From CAIUKX01 sp964580965 (lineage in GTDB: Bacteria; Bacteroidota; Bacteroidia; Flavobacteriales_D; Crocinitomicaceae), in the NCBI GenBank assembly GCA_964580965.1, contig CAZOLZ010000004.1:1-64000 (forward strand): a DNA stretch of 64,000 bases. The letters run 5' to 3'. A model generated the notes under the pieces. The model was not told the DNA's origin, made no database searches, and saw only the letters and a program-made list of their open reading frames with translations. The number at the start of each line of letters is the position of its first letter. Within the stretch, counting starts at the first letter, position 1. This document shows, one piece after another, positions 56,949-64,000 of the stretch. A program made the position numbers and the translations under genes.

Positions 56949-57851
56949 ATGGGGAAAACAATCATAATAGCAGGAGGAACGGGTCAAATCGGGCAAGCTT
57001 TAGAACAAAAACTAAAAGCTAAAGGTCATGAAGTTCGAATTCTGACCAGAAGACCTAAAAATGATAATGAGTTTTATTGGAACCCTGTCAAAAAAGAAAT
57101 TGATACTGAAAGTATAAGTAATGTAAATATCATTATCAATCTTTGTGGTGCAAACATTGGAGATAAGAGATGGACTAAAACAAGAAAAATTGAATTAGAA
57201 AAATCTCGCACACAACCGGCAGACTTTTTATTTTCAATAGTTAAAAAATTCTCAAAGCTTGAAGCTTATATAACAGCTTCTGGAGCAAACTGTTACGGCC
57301 ATTTAAACACCATGATTGCCTACAATGAGAAAGACCCCTATGGATCAGATTTTTTATCTGAAATTGTTGAGAAATGGGAGAAATCAGCTGATCAATTTAA
57401 TGGTTTTTGTCCTGTAATTAAAATGAGAACTTCAATTGTTCTTGAAAAAAATAAAGGGGCTTTTCCTAAAATTGCAAAACCAATTGAAATGGGATTCGGC
57501 TCACCTCTCGGAAATGGTGAACAAATGATTTCTTGGGTTCATATAGAAGACCTTATAAATTCGTTCTTATTCTTCATTGAAAACCCAATACATGGTACCT
57601 ACAATATTGTTGGAGGGAATGAAACAAATAAAGTTTTCCTTCAAACTTTAGCAACTTTTTTAAATAAAGGTTTTTGGCTTCCAAGAGTTCCAAAATTTTT
57701 ACTCAAATTAATTTTAGGTGAAAGAGCTGAATTAGTTTTAGAAGGAGTTAAAATTTCGAATCAAAAAATGAATGATTTGGGGTTTAAATTTAAGTACACA
57801 AATCTTCATAGAACTTTTGAAGATTTATATCAAAAAAAGAGTGAATCATAA
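56949..57851 (+). CDS. TIGR01777 family NAD-dependent epimerase (YfcH-like)
   Basis: 300 residues. Short-chain dehydrogenase fold with dinucleotide loop IIAGGTGQIGQALEQKLKAK, then VNIIINLCGANIGDKRWTKT typical of TIGR01777, the ASGANCYG active-site region, MRTSIVLEKNKGAFPK and the late ISWVHIEDLINSF. The family is related to nucleoside-sugar epimerases and plant SulA; its substrate is not known. It lies 17 bases after the acetyltransferase gene at the end of the maeB operon. Its last codons overlap the terminator of the convergent phoH gene. Confidence 0.9.
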   Translation: MGKTIIIAGGTGQIGQALEQKLKAKGHEVRILTRRPKNDNEFYWNPVKKEIDTESISNVNIIINLCGANIGDKRWTKTRKIELEKSRTQPADFLFSIVKKFSKLEAYITASGANCYGHLNTMIAYNEKDPYGSDFLSEIVEKWEKSADQFNGFCPVIKMRTSIVLEKNKGAFPKIAKPIEMGFGSPLGNGEQMISWVHIEDLINSFLFFIENPIHGTYNIVGGNETNKVFLQTLATFLNKGFWLPRVPKFLLKLILGERAELVLEGVKISNQKMNDLGFKFKYTNLHRTFEDLYQKKSES

Positions 57852-57863
57852 ACTGACTCACTC
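57832..57863 (-). terminator. phoH terminator overlapping neighbouring gene end
   Basis: On the minus strand GAGTGAGTC, loop AGTTTAT, GATTCACTC (one G-T wobble), then seven T (complement of 57832-57838). It lies 25 bases beyond the phoH stop and inside the last codons of the convergent epimerase gene, so the epimerase reading frame carries the hairpin sequence. Confidence 0.8.
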
Positions 57864-57888
57864 CTAAAAATTTATGCTTAACTAATCT

Positions 57889-59214
57889 TTACAATAACTC
57901 GTTTGCAATATTAGCTAATTCAGAACGTTCACCTTTTTCAAGTTTTATGTGAGCGAATAATGACTGGCCTTTCAAGCGATCAATCAAATAAGCTAAACCA
58001 TTACTTTGTTCATCTAAATAAGGAGTATCTATTTGATTGACATCTCCTGAAAAAATAATCTTCGTGTTTTCACCTGCACGTGTGATAATTGTTTTTATTT
58101 CGTGAGGGGTTAAATTTTGAGCTTCATCAATAATAAACAAAATATTTGATAAACTTCGGCCACGAATGAATGCTAATGGAGAAATGATAATTTTTCCGTT
58201 TTGCTCCATTTCAATAATAGCTTTATGTTTTCTCTCATTTTCACCAAACTGAGATTTTATAAACTTTAAATTATCAAATAACGGTTCCATGTATGGACTG
58301 ATTTTATCATTTGCATCACCTGGTAAAAATCCAATCTCCTTATTTGAAAGTGGAACAATTGGTCTTGCCATTATGATTTGTTGATACGATTTAGATTGCT
58401 CTAAAGCAGAAGCCAAAGCTAATAAAGTTTTACCTGTTCCAGCTACTCCTTGAAGCGCTACTAATTTTACATTATTATTCATCAATGCATTTAATGCAAA
58501 AGCTTGTTCAGCATTTTTTGGTTTTATACCATACACAAACTCTTTTTCAATTCGTTTCAATTGATTGGTTGGCTGATCGTAGGCAACTAATGATGACGTT
58601 TTTCCATTCTTTAGTATATAATAGCCATTAGTAATCTTTTGATCACCCAACAATCCATCTTCATCAATTTTTCCATATGTAAAAATTTGTCGAATAACTT
58701 CAGAATCAACACCTTCTATAGTATATGTTCCTGTCTTTTCTAATTCAACAGTATTTACTTTACCAGTATTGAAATCTTCAGCAATAATACCTAAAGCCTT
58801 AGCTTTAATTCTCATATTAATATCTTTTGTCACTAATTTGACTTCAAAATTTGGTTCAGTCTCTTTAAGCGATAATGCAGTATTAATAATCTTATGGTCG
58901 TTTTTACCAACCGAATAAATATATTCAGCGTTAATTTCTTTGGGACTATTATCTAAAGCTATTTTAAATTTACCATATCCCCTACCTAAACTTATCCATT
59001 CTTGTAAACTAGATTCGTTTGATAATTTATCTATAAATCGAATAACCTCTCTTGCACTAAAATTTTTAGAGTCATTCCCAACCTTAAATTTATCTAATTC
59101 CTCAAGAACTGTAATTGGTATGGCTATATTATTATCTACAAAGGATGTTATTGCATGGTGATCATGCAATAGAACAGATGTGTCTAGTACATAAATTTTC
59201 TTTTTTTTAGCCAT
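57889..59214 (-). CDS. PhoH family protein with N-terminal PIN domain
   Basis: 441 residues, the PIN-PhoH (PhoH2/YlaK-like) architecture. The PIN ribonuclease domain (about 6-145) shows Asp11 in VLDTSVLLHD, LEELDKFK and KDINMRIKAKALG. The PhoH ATPase/helicase domain (about 230-441) has Walker A GVAGTGKT (256-263), RPIVPLSNKEIGFLPGD, Walker B IIDEAQNL and GDVNQID. Such proteins are proposed to unwind and cut RNA. It stands alone and ends at its own terminator. Confidence 0.95.
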   Translation of the reverse strand: MAKKKKIYVLDTSVLLHDHHAITSFVDNNIAIPITVLEELDKFKVGNDSKNFSAREVIRFIDKLSNESSLQEWISLGRGYGKFKIALDNSPKEINAEYIYSVGKNDHKIINTALSLKETEPNFEVKLVTKDINMRIKAKALGIIAEDFNTGKVNTVELEKTGTYTIEGVDSEVIRQIFTYGKIDEDGLLGDQKITNGYYILKNGKTSSLVAYDQPTNQLKRIEKEFVYGIKPKNAEQAFALNALMNNNVKLVALQGVAGTGKTLLALASALEQSKSYQQIIMARPIVPLSNKEIGFLPGDANDKISPYMEPLFDNLKFIKSQFGENERKHKAIIEMEQNGKIIISPLAFIRGRSLSNILFIIDEAQNLTPHEIKTIITRAGENTKIIFSGDVNQIDTPYLDEQSNGLAYLIDRLKGQSLFAHIKLEKGERSELANIANELL

Positions 59215-59342
59215 TGGATGTAGTTTTAATGTTTTGTGAAAATACGATTAATTTTCTTAATGAAAAATATATTACTTAAAAGTTAAGTTTTTTAAAACAT
59301 AAAAATAACTATTCATATTTTGAATACTTCAATCAATAACAA

Positions 59343-59372
59343 TTGAAAAGAGTGAATAAAGTGTTACTTTTG
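59343..59372 (+). promoter_or_regulatory. Complete Bacteroidota promoter TTG-N19-TACTTTTG
   Basis: TTG at 59343-59345, 19 bases, TACTTTTG at 59365-59372; both elements match the consensus. The TTG start codon of the LysE-type gene is 20 bases after the box, so this promoter supports that unusual start. Confidence 0.65.
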
Positions 59373-59392
59373 TAAAAAAGTAAAAAAATATT

Positions 59393-60046
59393 TTGATTGA
59401 TTTAATTTTAAAAGGAGTTCTGACTGGTTTTATTTTAAGTATAATGATTGGACCCGTATTCTTTTTATTATTAGAAACAAGTATACGTAAAGGAATTAAA
59501 GCAGCCATTTCATTTGATTTAGGTGTTTTATCTAGTGATTTTATTTACATATTGATTGCCTATCTTTTTTATTCTGAAGTTGAATCATTAACAGAAGGAA
59601 AAAACACAGAAATTGCAAAAATTATTGGGGGTAGTTTGTTCATCATTTATGGAGTCATCATTTTCTTTAAAAAGTTCAAACCTCAACCTGTTGATGAAGA
59701 AGGAAAAATTATCATAACAAATGAAAACGATAACTGGAAATCATTTATCAAAGGATTTATATTAAACTTTGCAAATCCAATGGTGATCTTTTATTGGTTT
59801 AGTGTTATGACACTTGCTTCAAAAAGTACTGATCTTCCAAATGGAAAGTCAATGCCAGTTCTTGCATTTATTGGAATAATACTTGTAAGTTTCTTTACTT
59901 TTGACGTTTTAAAAATATTGGGAGCTAAACAATTACGTCCATTAATGACTGAAAATATCTTAAAAGCATTTAATCAACTAATAGGGATTGTATTTCTTGG
60001 CTTTGGCTTTTATTTATTAATTACTGCTTATGTCAATTTTAAATAA
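59393..60046 (+). CDS. LysE family amino-acid exporter
   Basis: 217 residues, six predicted membrane helices. The first helix carries the family glycine/proline pattern GVLTGFILSIMIGPVFFLLL, followed by ETSIRKGIKAAISFDLGVLSSD, and the FILNFANPMVIFYWFSVM segment is diagnostic of the LysE/RhtB superfamily. It is expected to export an amino acid or related compound across the inner membrane. The start is TTG at 59393; no nearby ATG would preserve the first helix. The MORN-type gene follows 31 bases after the stop. Confidence 0.9.
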   Translation: MIDLILKGVLTGFILSIMIGPVFFLLLETSIRKGIKAAISFDLGVLSSDFIYILIAYLFYSEVESLTEGKNTEIAKIIGGSLFIIYGVIIFFKKFKPQPVDEEGKIIITNENDNWKSFIKGFILNFANPMVIFYWFSVMTLASKSTDLPNGKSMPVLAFIGIILVSFFTFDVLKILGAKQLRPLMTENILKAFNQLIGIVFLGFGFYLLITAYVNFK

Positions 60047-60077
60047 AAATAATTTGAATCTTAAATTGAATTTTAGA

Positions 60078-61754
60078 ATGAAAATTAATTCATTAAAGTT
60101 TACTATTTTCTTATTTCCTTTTTTAGCTTTTTCTCAAAATGAGATAAAAAAAGAAAACTTAAGTCAACGAGATTTAATATACTGGGACTTTAACAAAACA
60201 AAAGTTCAATCAGCTGGATGTTACTATGTTGATCAGTATGGTGAAACAAAAGAAAAACATGGTGAATGGAAATACTATGATAAATATGGAGTTCTGGAAG
60301 AAGAAAGAAGTTATTACAAAGGTATGCTTGATGGAAAAGTAGCTCTATATTTTGCAAACGGTCAAATAAAACAAGAAGGGTACTTTAAATTAGATCAACA
60401 AGATAGTATATATCGTGAATGGAATGAAAATGGAACTTTAGCTATTGAAGGTAAATTTGAAAAAAACATTCAAAAAGGTATTTGGACTTATTATTACATT
60501 GACGGTAGGATAAAATCACATGAAAAACACGAAGATGATGTCAATCAAGTTATTAATTTTTGGTTAGAAAATAGAGAGCATACACAAACAATAAAAGACG
60601 GTAAGGGGGAAATGGTTACATTTCACACTACAGGAACAATCAAAGAAAATTACACATACTTAAATGGTCTTCCTAATGGACCTTTCACTGAAACTAGTAT
60701 TTATGGTTACGATTTACTAACTGGTAATTTTAAAGATGGTGAAAAAGATGGTGAATGGAAATATTTTTATTACACTGGAGATCTAGAAAAAATCAGCCAT
60801 TACAAAAATGATAAACTTGAGGGGTCTTACTTGTATTACTATGATAATGGCACTATAAATGTTAAAGGGCAGTACAAAAATGATAAAAAAGATAGTCTCT
60901 GGGAATGGTTTACGAACAAAGGAACACCTGATATGCGTGGTAATTTTGTTGAAGACCTTCAAGATGGAGAATGGAATTATTGGTATCCAACTGGTGAAAA
61001 ATCTTATATAGCTTATTTTGATAGAGGTTTAAAAACTGGTGAGTGGACATACTGGTACAAAGATGGAACAGTGTTTAAAAAGGGTAATTTTTCAAACGAT
61101 TTAAAAGATGGTCCATGGAAAACATGGTATGAGGATGGAACACTTTTAATGGATGGTAAATACATTGAAGGAAAAGAAGAGGGTGTTTGGTTAAACTATT
61201 GGGAAAATGAAAATCTAAAAAATAAAGCAACATTCAAAGCTGGTGAATTAAACGGTTCGTGGAAATCATACTTCCCTGACGGGAAAATTATGATTGATGG
61301 GAAATATAAAAATAATTTTAAAACAAGTCGTTGGACTGAATTTTTCTCAAATGGAATGACAAAAAAAGTCATGACTTACAAGGTTGTTGAGCATAAACCT
61401 GTAATGAATTATGGCGTCACAAAAGACCATAAAATTACAGAAAGTGTTCGACATGGAAAGTATCAATCTTATTCACTTAAAGATTTTAAATTAACTGAGG
61501 AAGGTTCTTATTTCAAAAATAAAAAACATGGACAATGGAAAGCTTATTATCCTGGAGGGCTGATTGTAGCGGTTGAAACAAATTACAATAAAGGAGAATT
61601 GGATGGCCCAATGAAAGAGTTTACACGACGCGGAGAAATTACAACTGAAATAAACTATGCTAAAGGATTAAAGCATGGTAATTTTGTAATTTACGGAGCA
61701 AATAAAAAAATTATATCTAAAAAAGTATTTAGTAATGGTGCTCAGGTTAGATAA
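60078..61754 (+). CDS. Secreted MORN/YwqK-type repeat protein (long form)
   Basis: 558 residues from the ATG at 60078, with a signal peptide ending near LAFSQN; an upstream in-frame ATG at 60030 lies inside the transporter gene and adds no signal. Nearly the whole mature protein consists of about twenty repeats of 22-23 residues, of the form GEWKYYDKYGVLEEERSYYK, GIWTYYYIDGRIKSHEK, GEWNYWYPTGEKSYIAYFDR and GPWKTWYEDGTLLMDGKY. This is the MORN-variant fold, an elongated beta structure. No enzyme motif or sorting domain. Sits between a transporter gene and engB. Function unknown; a periplasmic or surface scaffold is the likely role. Confidence 0.85.
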   Translation: MKINSLKFTIFLFPFLAFSQNEIKKENLSQRDLIYWDFNKTKVQSAGCYYVDQYGETKEKHGEWKYYDKYGVLEEERSYYKGMLDGKVALYFANGQIKQEGYFKLDQQDSIYREWNENGTLAIEGKFEKNIQKGIWTYYYIDGRIKSHEKHEDDVNQVINFWLENREHTQTIKDGKGEMVTFHTTGTIKENYTYLNGLPNGPFTETSIYGYDLLTGNFKDGEKDGEWKYFYYTGDLEKISHYKNDKLEGSYLYYYDNGTINVKGQYKNDKKDSLWEWFTNKGTPDMRGNFVEDLQDGEWNYWYPTGEKSYIAYFDRGLKTGEWTYWYKDGTVFKKGNFSNDLKDGPWKTWYEDGTLLMDGKYIEGKEEGVWLNYWENENLKNKATFKAGELNGSWKSYFPDGKIMIDGKYKNNFKTSRWTEFFSNGMTKKVMTYKVVEHKPVMNYGVTKDHKITESVRHGKYQSYSLKDFKLTEEGSYFKNKKHGQWKAYYPGGLIVAVETNYNKGELDGPMKEFTRRGEITTEINYAKGLKHGNFVIYGANKKIISKKVFSNGAQVR

Positions 61755-61765
61755 ATATAGAATTT

Positions 61766-62377
61766 ATGATTATTAAAGACGCAAAATTTTTAGTATCAAA
61801 TACAACTTATAAGGCTTGTCCAACAGATACTAAGCCTGAATACGCATTTATTGGTAGATCAAATGTAGGTAAGTCCTCATTGATAAATATGTTAACGGGA
61901 AACAAGAAGTTAGCCAAAACCTCTGGAACTCCTGGTAAGACACAATTAATCAATCATTTTGAAATTAACAATGAATGGTATCTTGTTGATTTACCTGGTT
62001 ATGGTTACGCTAGAGTTTCTAAAAAAGAAAGGGCTAAATTTGAAGCTTTTATTTCAGAATACTTGTTACATCGTAAAAATTTAACGAATGTTTTCATTTT
62101 AATTGATTGTCGTCACGAGCCTCAAAAAATCGATGTAGAATTTATTAATTGGTGTGGAGAAAAACAAATTCCTTTTGCGATAATTTTTACTAAATTAGAT
62201 AAAATCTCAAGTTCTGTTTTAGGAAAAAATCTAGCACGCTACAAAAAAGAATTATTAAAAACCTGGGATGAAATTCCTCCTGTTTTTACATCTTCAAGTG
62301 AATCTGGTTTTGGTAAAGAAAAAATCTTAAACTATATCGATCAAATAAATGAAAGTTACTTTAGTAGTCTAAAATAA
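61766..62377 (+). CDS. engB: Ribosome biogenesis GTPase EngB (YihA/YsxC)
   Basis: 203 residues. Guanine-nucleotide motifs in order: G1 GRSNVGKSS (30-38), G2 threonine in TPGKTQLINHF, G3 DLPGYGYA, and G4 TKLDK, with the G5 serine in FTSSSESG. This essential GTPase helps assemble the large ribosomal subunit. It starts 11 bases after the MORN-type gene and is probably the last gene of the LysE-MORN-engB unit. Confidence 0.96.
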   Translation: MIIKDAKFLVSNTTYKACPTDTKPEYAFIGRSNVGKSSLINMLTGNKKLAKTSGTPGKTQLINHFEINNEWYLVDLPGYGYARVSKKERAKFEAFISEYLLHRKNLTNVFILIDCRHEPQKIDVEFINWCGEKQIPFAIIFTKLDKISSSVLGKNLARYKKELLKTWDEIPPVFTSSSESGFGKEKILNYIDQINESYFSSLK

Positions 62378-62394
62378 CATCAAACAACTTTTTG

Positions 62395-62402
62395 TAAGTT
62401 TG
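62395..62402 (+). promoter_or_regulatory. Promoter -7 box TAAGTTTG at a start codon
   Basis: Full TAnnTTTG match ending only 4 bases before the helicase ATG at 62407. If used, transcription would begin at or next to the ATG, giving a leaderless or near-leaderless message. No -33 TTG is seen at the usual spacing. Confidence 0.35.
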
Positions 62403-62406
62403 TTCA

Positions 62407-64000
62407 ATGCAATTGGCTATTCAAAAATACATTCAACAATTAATTGAAGATTTATCAATTTTTAATGCAAAAGATGTATTAGTCAATGTTTCATCAAATG
62501 GATTACAACTTGATCATTTTAACGATGAAGATATTGAAATTAGAGAGAATCAAAATTTTTTAAAGCTTTATCGAAAATCAAAAGCTCATTTTAAAGAATC
62601 AGGGATTCAAACGCTTTATCTAGCGAAAGGTGTAATTAAAATATACAATCTCTCTGTTAATGCTCCTATTCTTTTAAATCCAATTAGTGTTGAAAAAAAG
62701 TTTGATAGATTCACCTTGAAAGTTGATCGAGAAAATGCAATCATCAACCCTTTTTTGATTGCTTTTTTAAAAAAAGAAGAGATCATCCAATCAGACTATG
62801 AGGGGCAGAAATCTGAATTTTGTTCTTTTTTACGACAACTTGAAATCGGAAAAATTGATGAAGATATTTTAATCATTGATAATTTTCATCACCATCGTTA
62901 TGCAATAATAAAGGAATTAGAAAATTTATTATTAACCGAAAGCTATAATCCTTCTCTTTTAAATTTAATTGAAGGTGATAAATATCAAGCTGAATTTAAA
63001 CTTCAGTTAGGAAAAGAAACGATATTTCCTACTGACACATATCAACAAGAATTATTTAGGAAAATAGAATTGGAAAACGTGGTTTTAAAAGGTCCTCCAG
63101 GAACTGGTAAATCACAAGTAATTACAAATTTAATTTCTAAAGTATTATTTGAAGGTTTACCTTTACTTGTGATTTCAGAAAAACGTGCAGCACTTGAAGT
63201 AATTGTTCAAAAATTAATCGAAAGGGAACTACATCACTTTGCTTTTATTACTTCAAACGAAACAAATCCAAATGATTTTATTCAATCGTTGTTATCAACT
63301 TGGAATTTTATTGAAAATAATCAGGATCATTTTCAAAATAACCTTTTACTTTCTGAAGAATTAAAAAAACATCTTCAAATTCAGTTGGATTTATTGAATA
63401 AACCGAACTTAATAGGTGGAATTTCATTTGATCGTTATCAATCGATTAGTCAAAATATTGATTTTTCAAATGCAATTTTTCACCCGAACACCCCTTCAAT
63501 TCTTTCTTGGGAAAAGGATGAAAATAAACTTAGAACTATTTTCAAAAATGATTGGTGGCAGTTGCTTCGATTTTTACCAAAATCAATTTTCGATTCAGAA
63601 AACATTTTGTCTTTAAATAAACGAATAATAGCATTTAAAAATGATATAAATCTTCTTTCAAATGACTTTACAATTAAATCCATTTCAGATATAAATAGTT
63701 TGATGAAACAAGCGGCAGTTTGTCAAGTCATTGAAAATGAAAAAACAAAAAATTACTATGAAGTTTTAATTCCGAAAAGTAAGTTTGAAAAGAAATTTAA
63801 CCAATTAAAAAAGAAATTTTATAAACTAGAAAAAACCTTTTTAGAAATTGAGGATACGTTACTAAATTGGCGTGAGATTCCTTCTATTACTGAAGCAAGT
63901 TGGTTAAAAGAAAATATTGAAAAAGGAGGCTTTATATCGAAAAGAAAAGCTGTAAAACGTTTCAAACAACTTTCAAAAATTCATCCATCTAATGCCCCCT
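62407..64000 (+). CDS. Superfamily 1 (DNA2/NAM7-like) helicase, 3' end outside window
   Basis: Open frame of 531 codons without a stop to the right edge, starting MQLAIQKYIQQLIEDLSIFN. Residues about 1-210 resemble the DUF4011-type accessory domain (FLKLYRKSKAHFKESGIQTL, APILLNPISVEKKFDRFTLK) found before such helicase cores. Walker A GPPGTGKSQ lies at 229-237 and motif Ia-like LPLLVISEKRAALEVI follows. The remaining helicase motifs lie beyond the window, and the long insert after motif Ia is typical of this class. Roles range from DNA repair to defence and cannot be resolved from the fragment. Confidence 0.85.
   Translation, partial: MQLAIQKYIQQLIEDLSIFNAKDVLVNVSSNGLQLDHFNDEDIEIRENQNFLKLYRKSKAHFKESGIQTLYLAKGVIKIYNLSVNAPILLNPISVEKKFDRFTLKVDRENAIINPFLIAFLKKEEIIQSDYEGQKSEFCSFLRQLEIGKIDEDILIIDNFHHHRYAIIKELENLLLTESYNPSLLNLIEGDKYQAEFKLQLGKETIFPTDTYQQELFRKIELENVVLKGPPGTGKSQVITNLISKVLFEGLPLLVISEKRAALEVIVQKLIERELHHFAFITSNETNPNDFIQSLLSTWNFIENNQDHFQNNLLLSEELKKHLQIQLDLLNKPNLIGGISFDRYQSISQNIDFSNAIFHPNTPSILSWEKDENKLRTIFKNDWWQLLRFLPKSIFDSENILSLNKRIIAFKNDINLLSNDFTIKSISDINSLMKQAAVCQVIENEKTKNYYEVLIPKSKFEKKFNQLKKKFYKLEKTFLEIEDTLLNWREIPSITEASWLKENIEKGGFISKRKAVKRFKQLSKIHPSNAP

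Noticed and set aside
1..64000. CRISPR arrays, tRNA or rRNA genes, insertion sequences, prophage or integrase genes
   Set aside because: No regularly spaced repeats, no tRNA-like T-loop sequences and no transposase or integrase motifs were found on reading; the gene content is uniformly core and of similar base composition.

Overview
The window is a gene-dense, AT-rich stretch of core chromosome from a Bacteroidota bacterium, most likely a member of Flavobacteriales. Four things point there: SprA, the giant translocon subunit of the type IX secretion system (T9SS) and of gliding; two large secreted proteins ending in the gliding-motility-associated (type B) T9SS sorting domain; a 289-residue primary sigma factor without region 1.1; and repeated promoter boxes of the Bacteroidota form TAnnTTTG, several about 15-25 bases before starts, with no evident Shine-Dalgarno sites. 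I see no tRNA, rRNA, CRISPR array, transposase, integrase or prophage gene.

Layout. 1-9.0 kb: the 5' part of a secreted protein (minus), then dipeptidyl peptidase IV and citrate synthase, a perfect 50-bp palindromic terminator, a THUMP-type RNA methyltransferase (minus) divergent from a patatin/beta-barrel outer-membrane protein, and a double glyoxalase-fold protein. 9.1-15.2 kb: a DUF4249 lipoprotein, priA, rpoD (minus), a low-molecular-weight phosphatase and an RsmI-like methyltransferase. 15.2-29 kb: a PKD-repeat T9SS cargo, an M16 peptidase pair with a nitronate monooxygenase-like gene (minus operon), a second T9SS cargo, an M42 aminopeptidase, pirin and YceI. 29-32 kb: a class III CoA transferase and dnaA (both minus), without a recognisable origin. 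32.1-38.0 kb: a tight five-gene operon of thioesterase, arginase-fold hydrolase, membrane patatin, receiver-cyclase-HD protein and cobalamin adenosyltransferase. 38-46 kb: a DUF2795 protein, then a minus-strand block of heptose-epimerase-like protein, deoxynucleoside kinase, a beta-propeller-like protein, a GH3 family protein, an uncatalogued 33-residue membrane protein, a MORN-type repeat protein and recQ. 46-58 kb: maeB-ruvA-sprA-acetyltransferase-epimerase operon. 58-64 kb: phoH (minus), a LysE transporter, a second MORN-type protein, engB and the 5' part of a large superfamily 1 helicase.

Most of the window is housekeeping: replication and repair (dnaA, priA, recQ, ruvA), transcription (rpoD), central carbon metabolism (gltA, maeB) and ribosome assembly (engB, methyltransferases). 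The surface theme is T9SS: SprA is the export channel, and at least two genes here encode its cargo type. The observations most worth following are the membrane-patatin / degenerate-receiver / nucleotide-cyclase / HD gene pair at 33.6-37.5 kb, whose cyclase lacks the usual transition-state arginine, and the self-contained 33-codon gene at 42.6-42.7 kb with its own promoter box and terminator.
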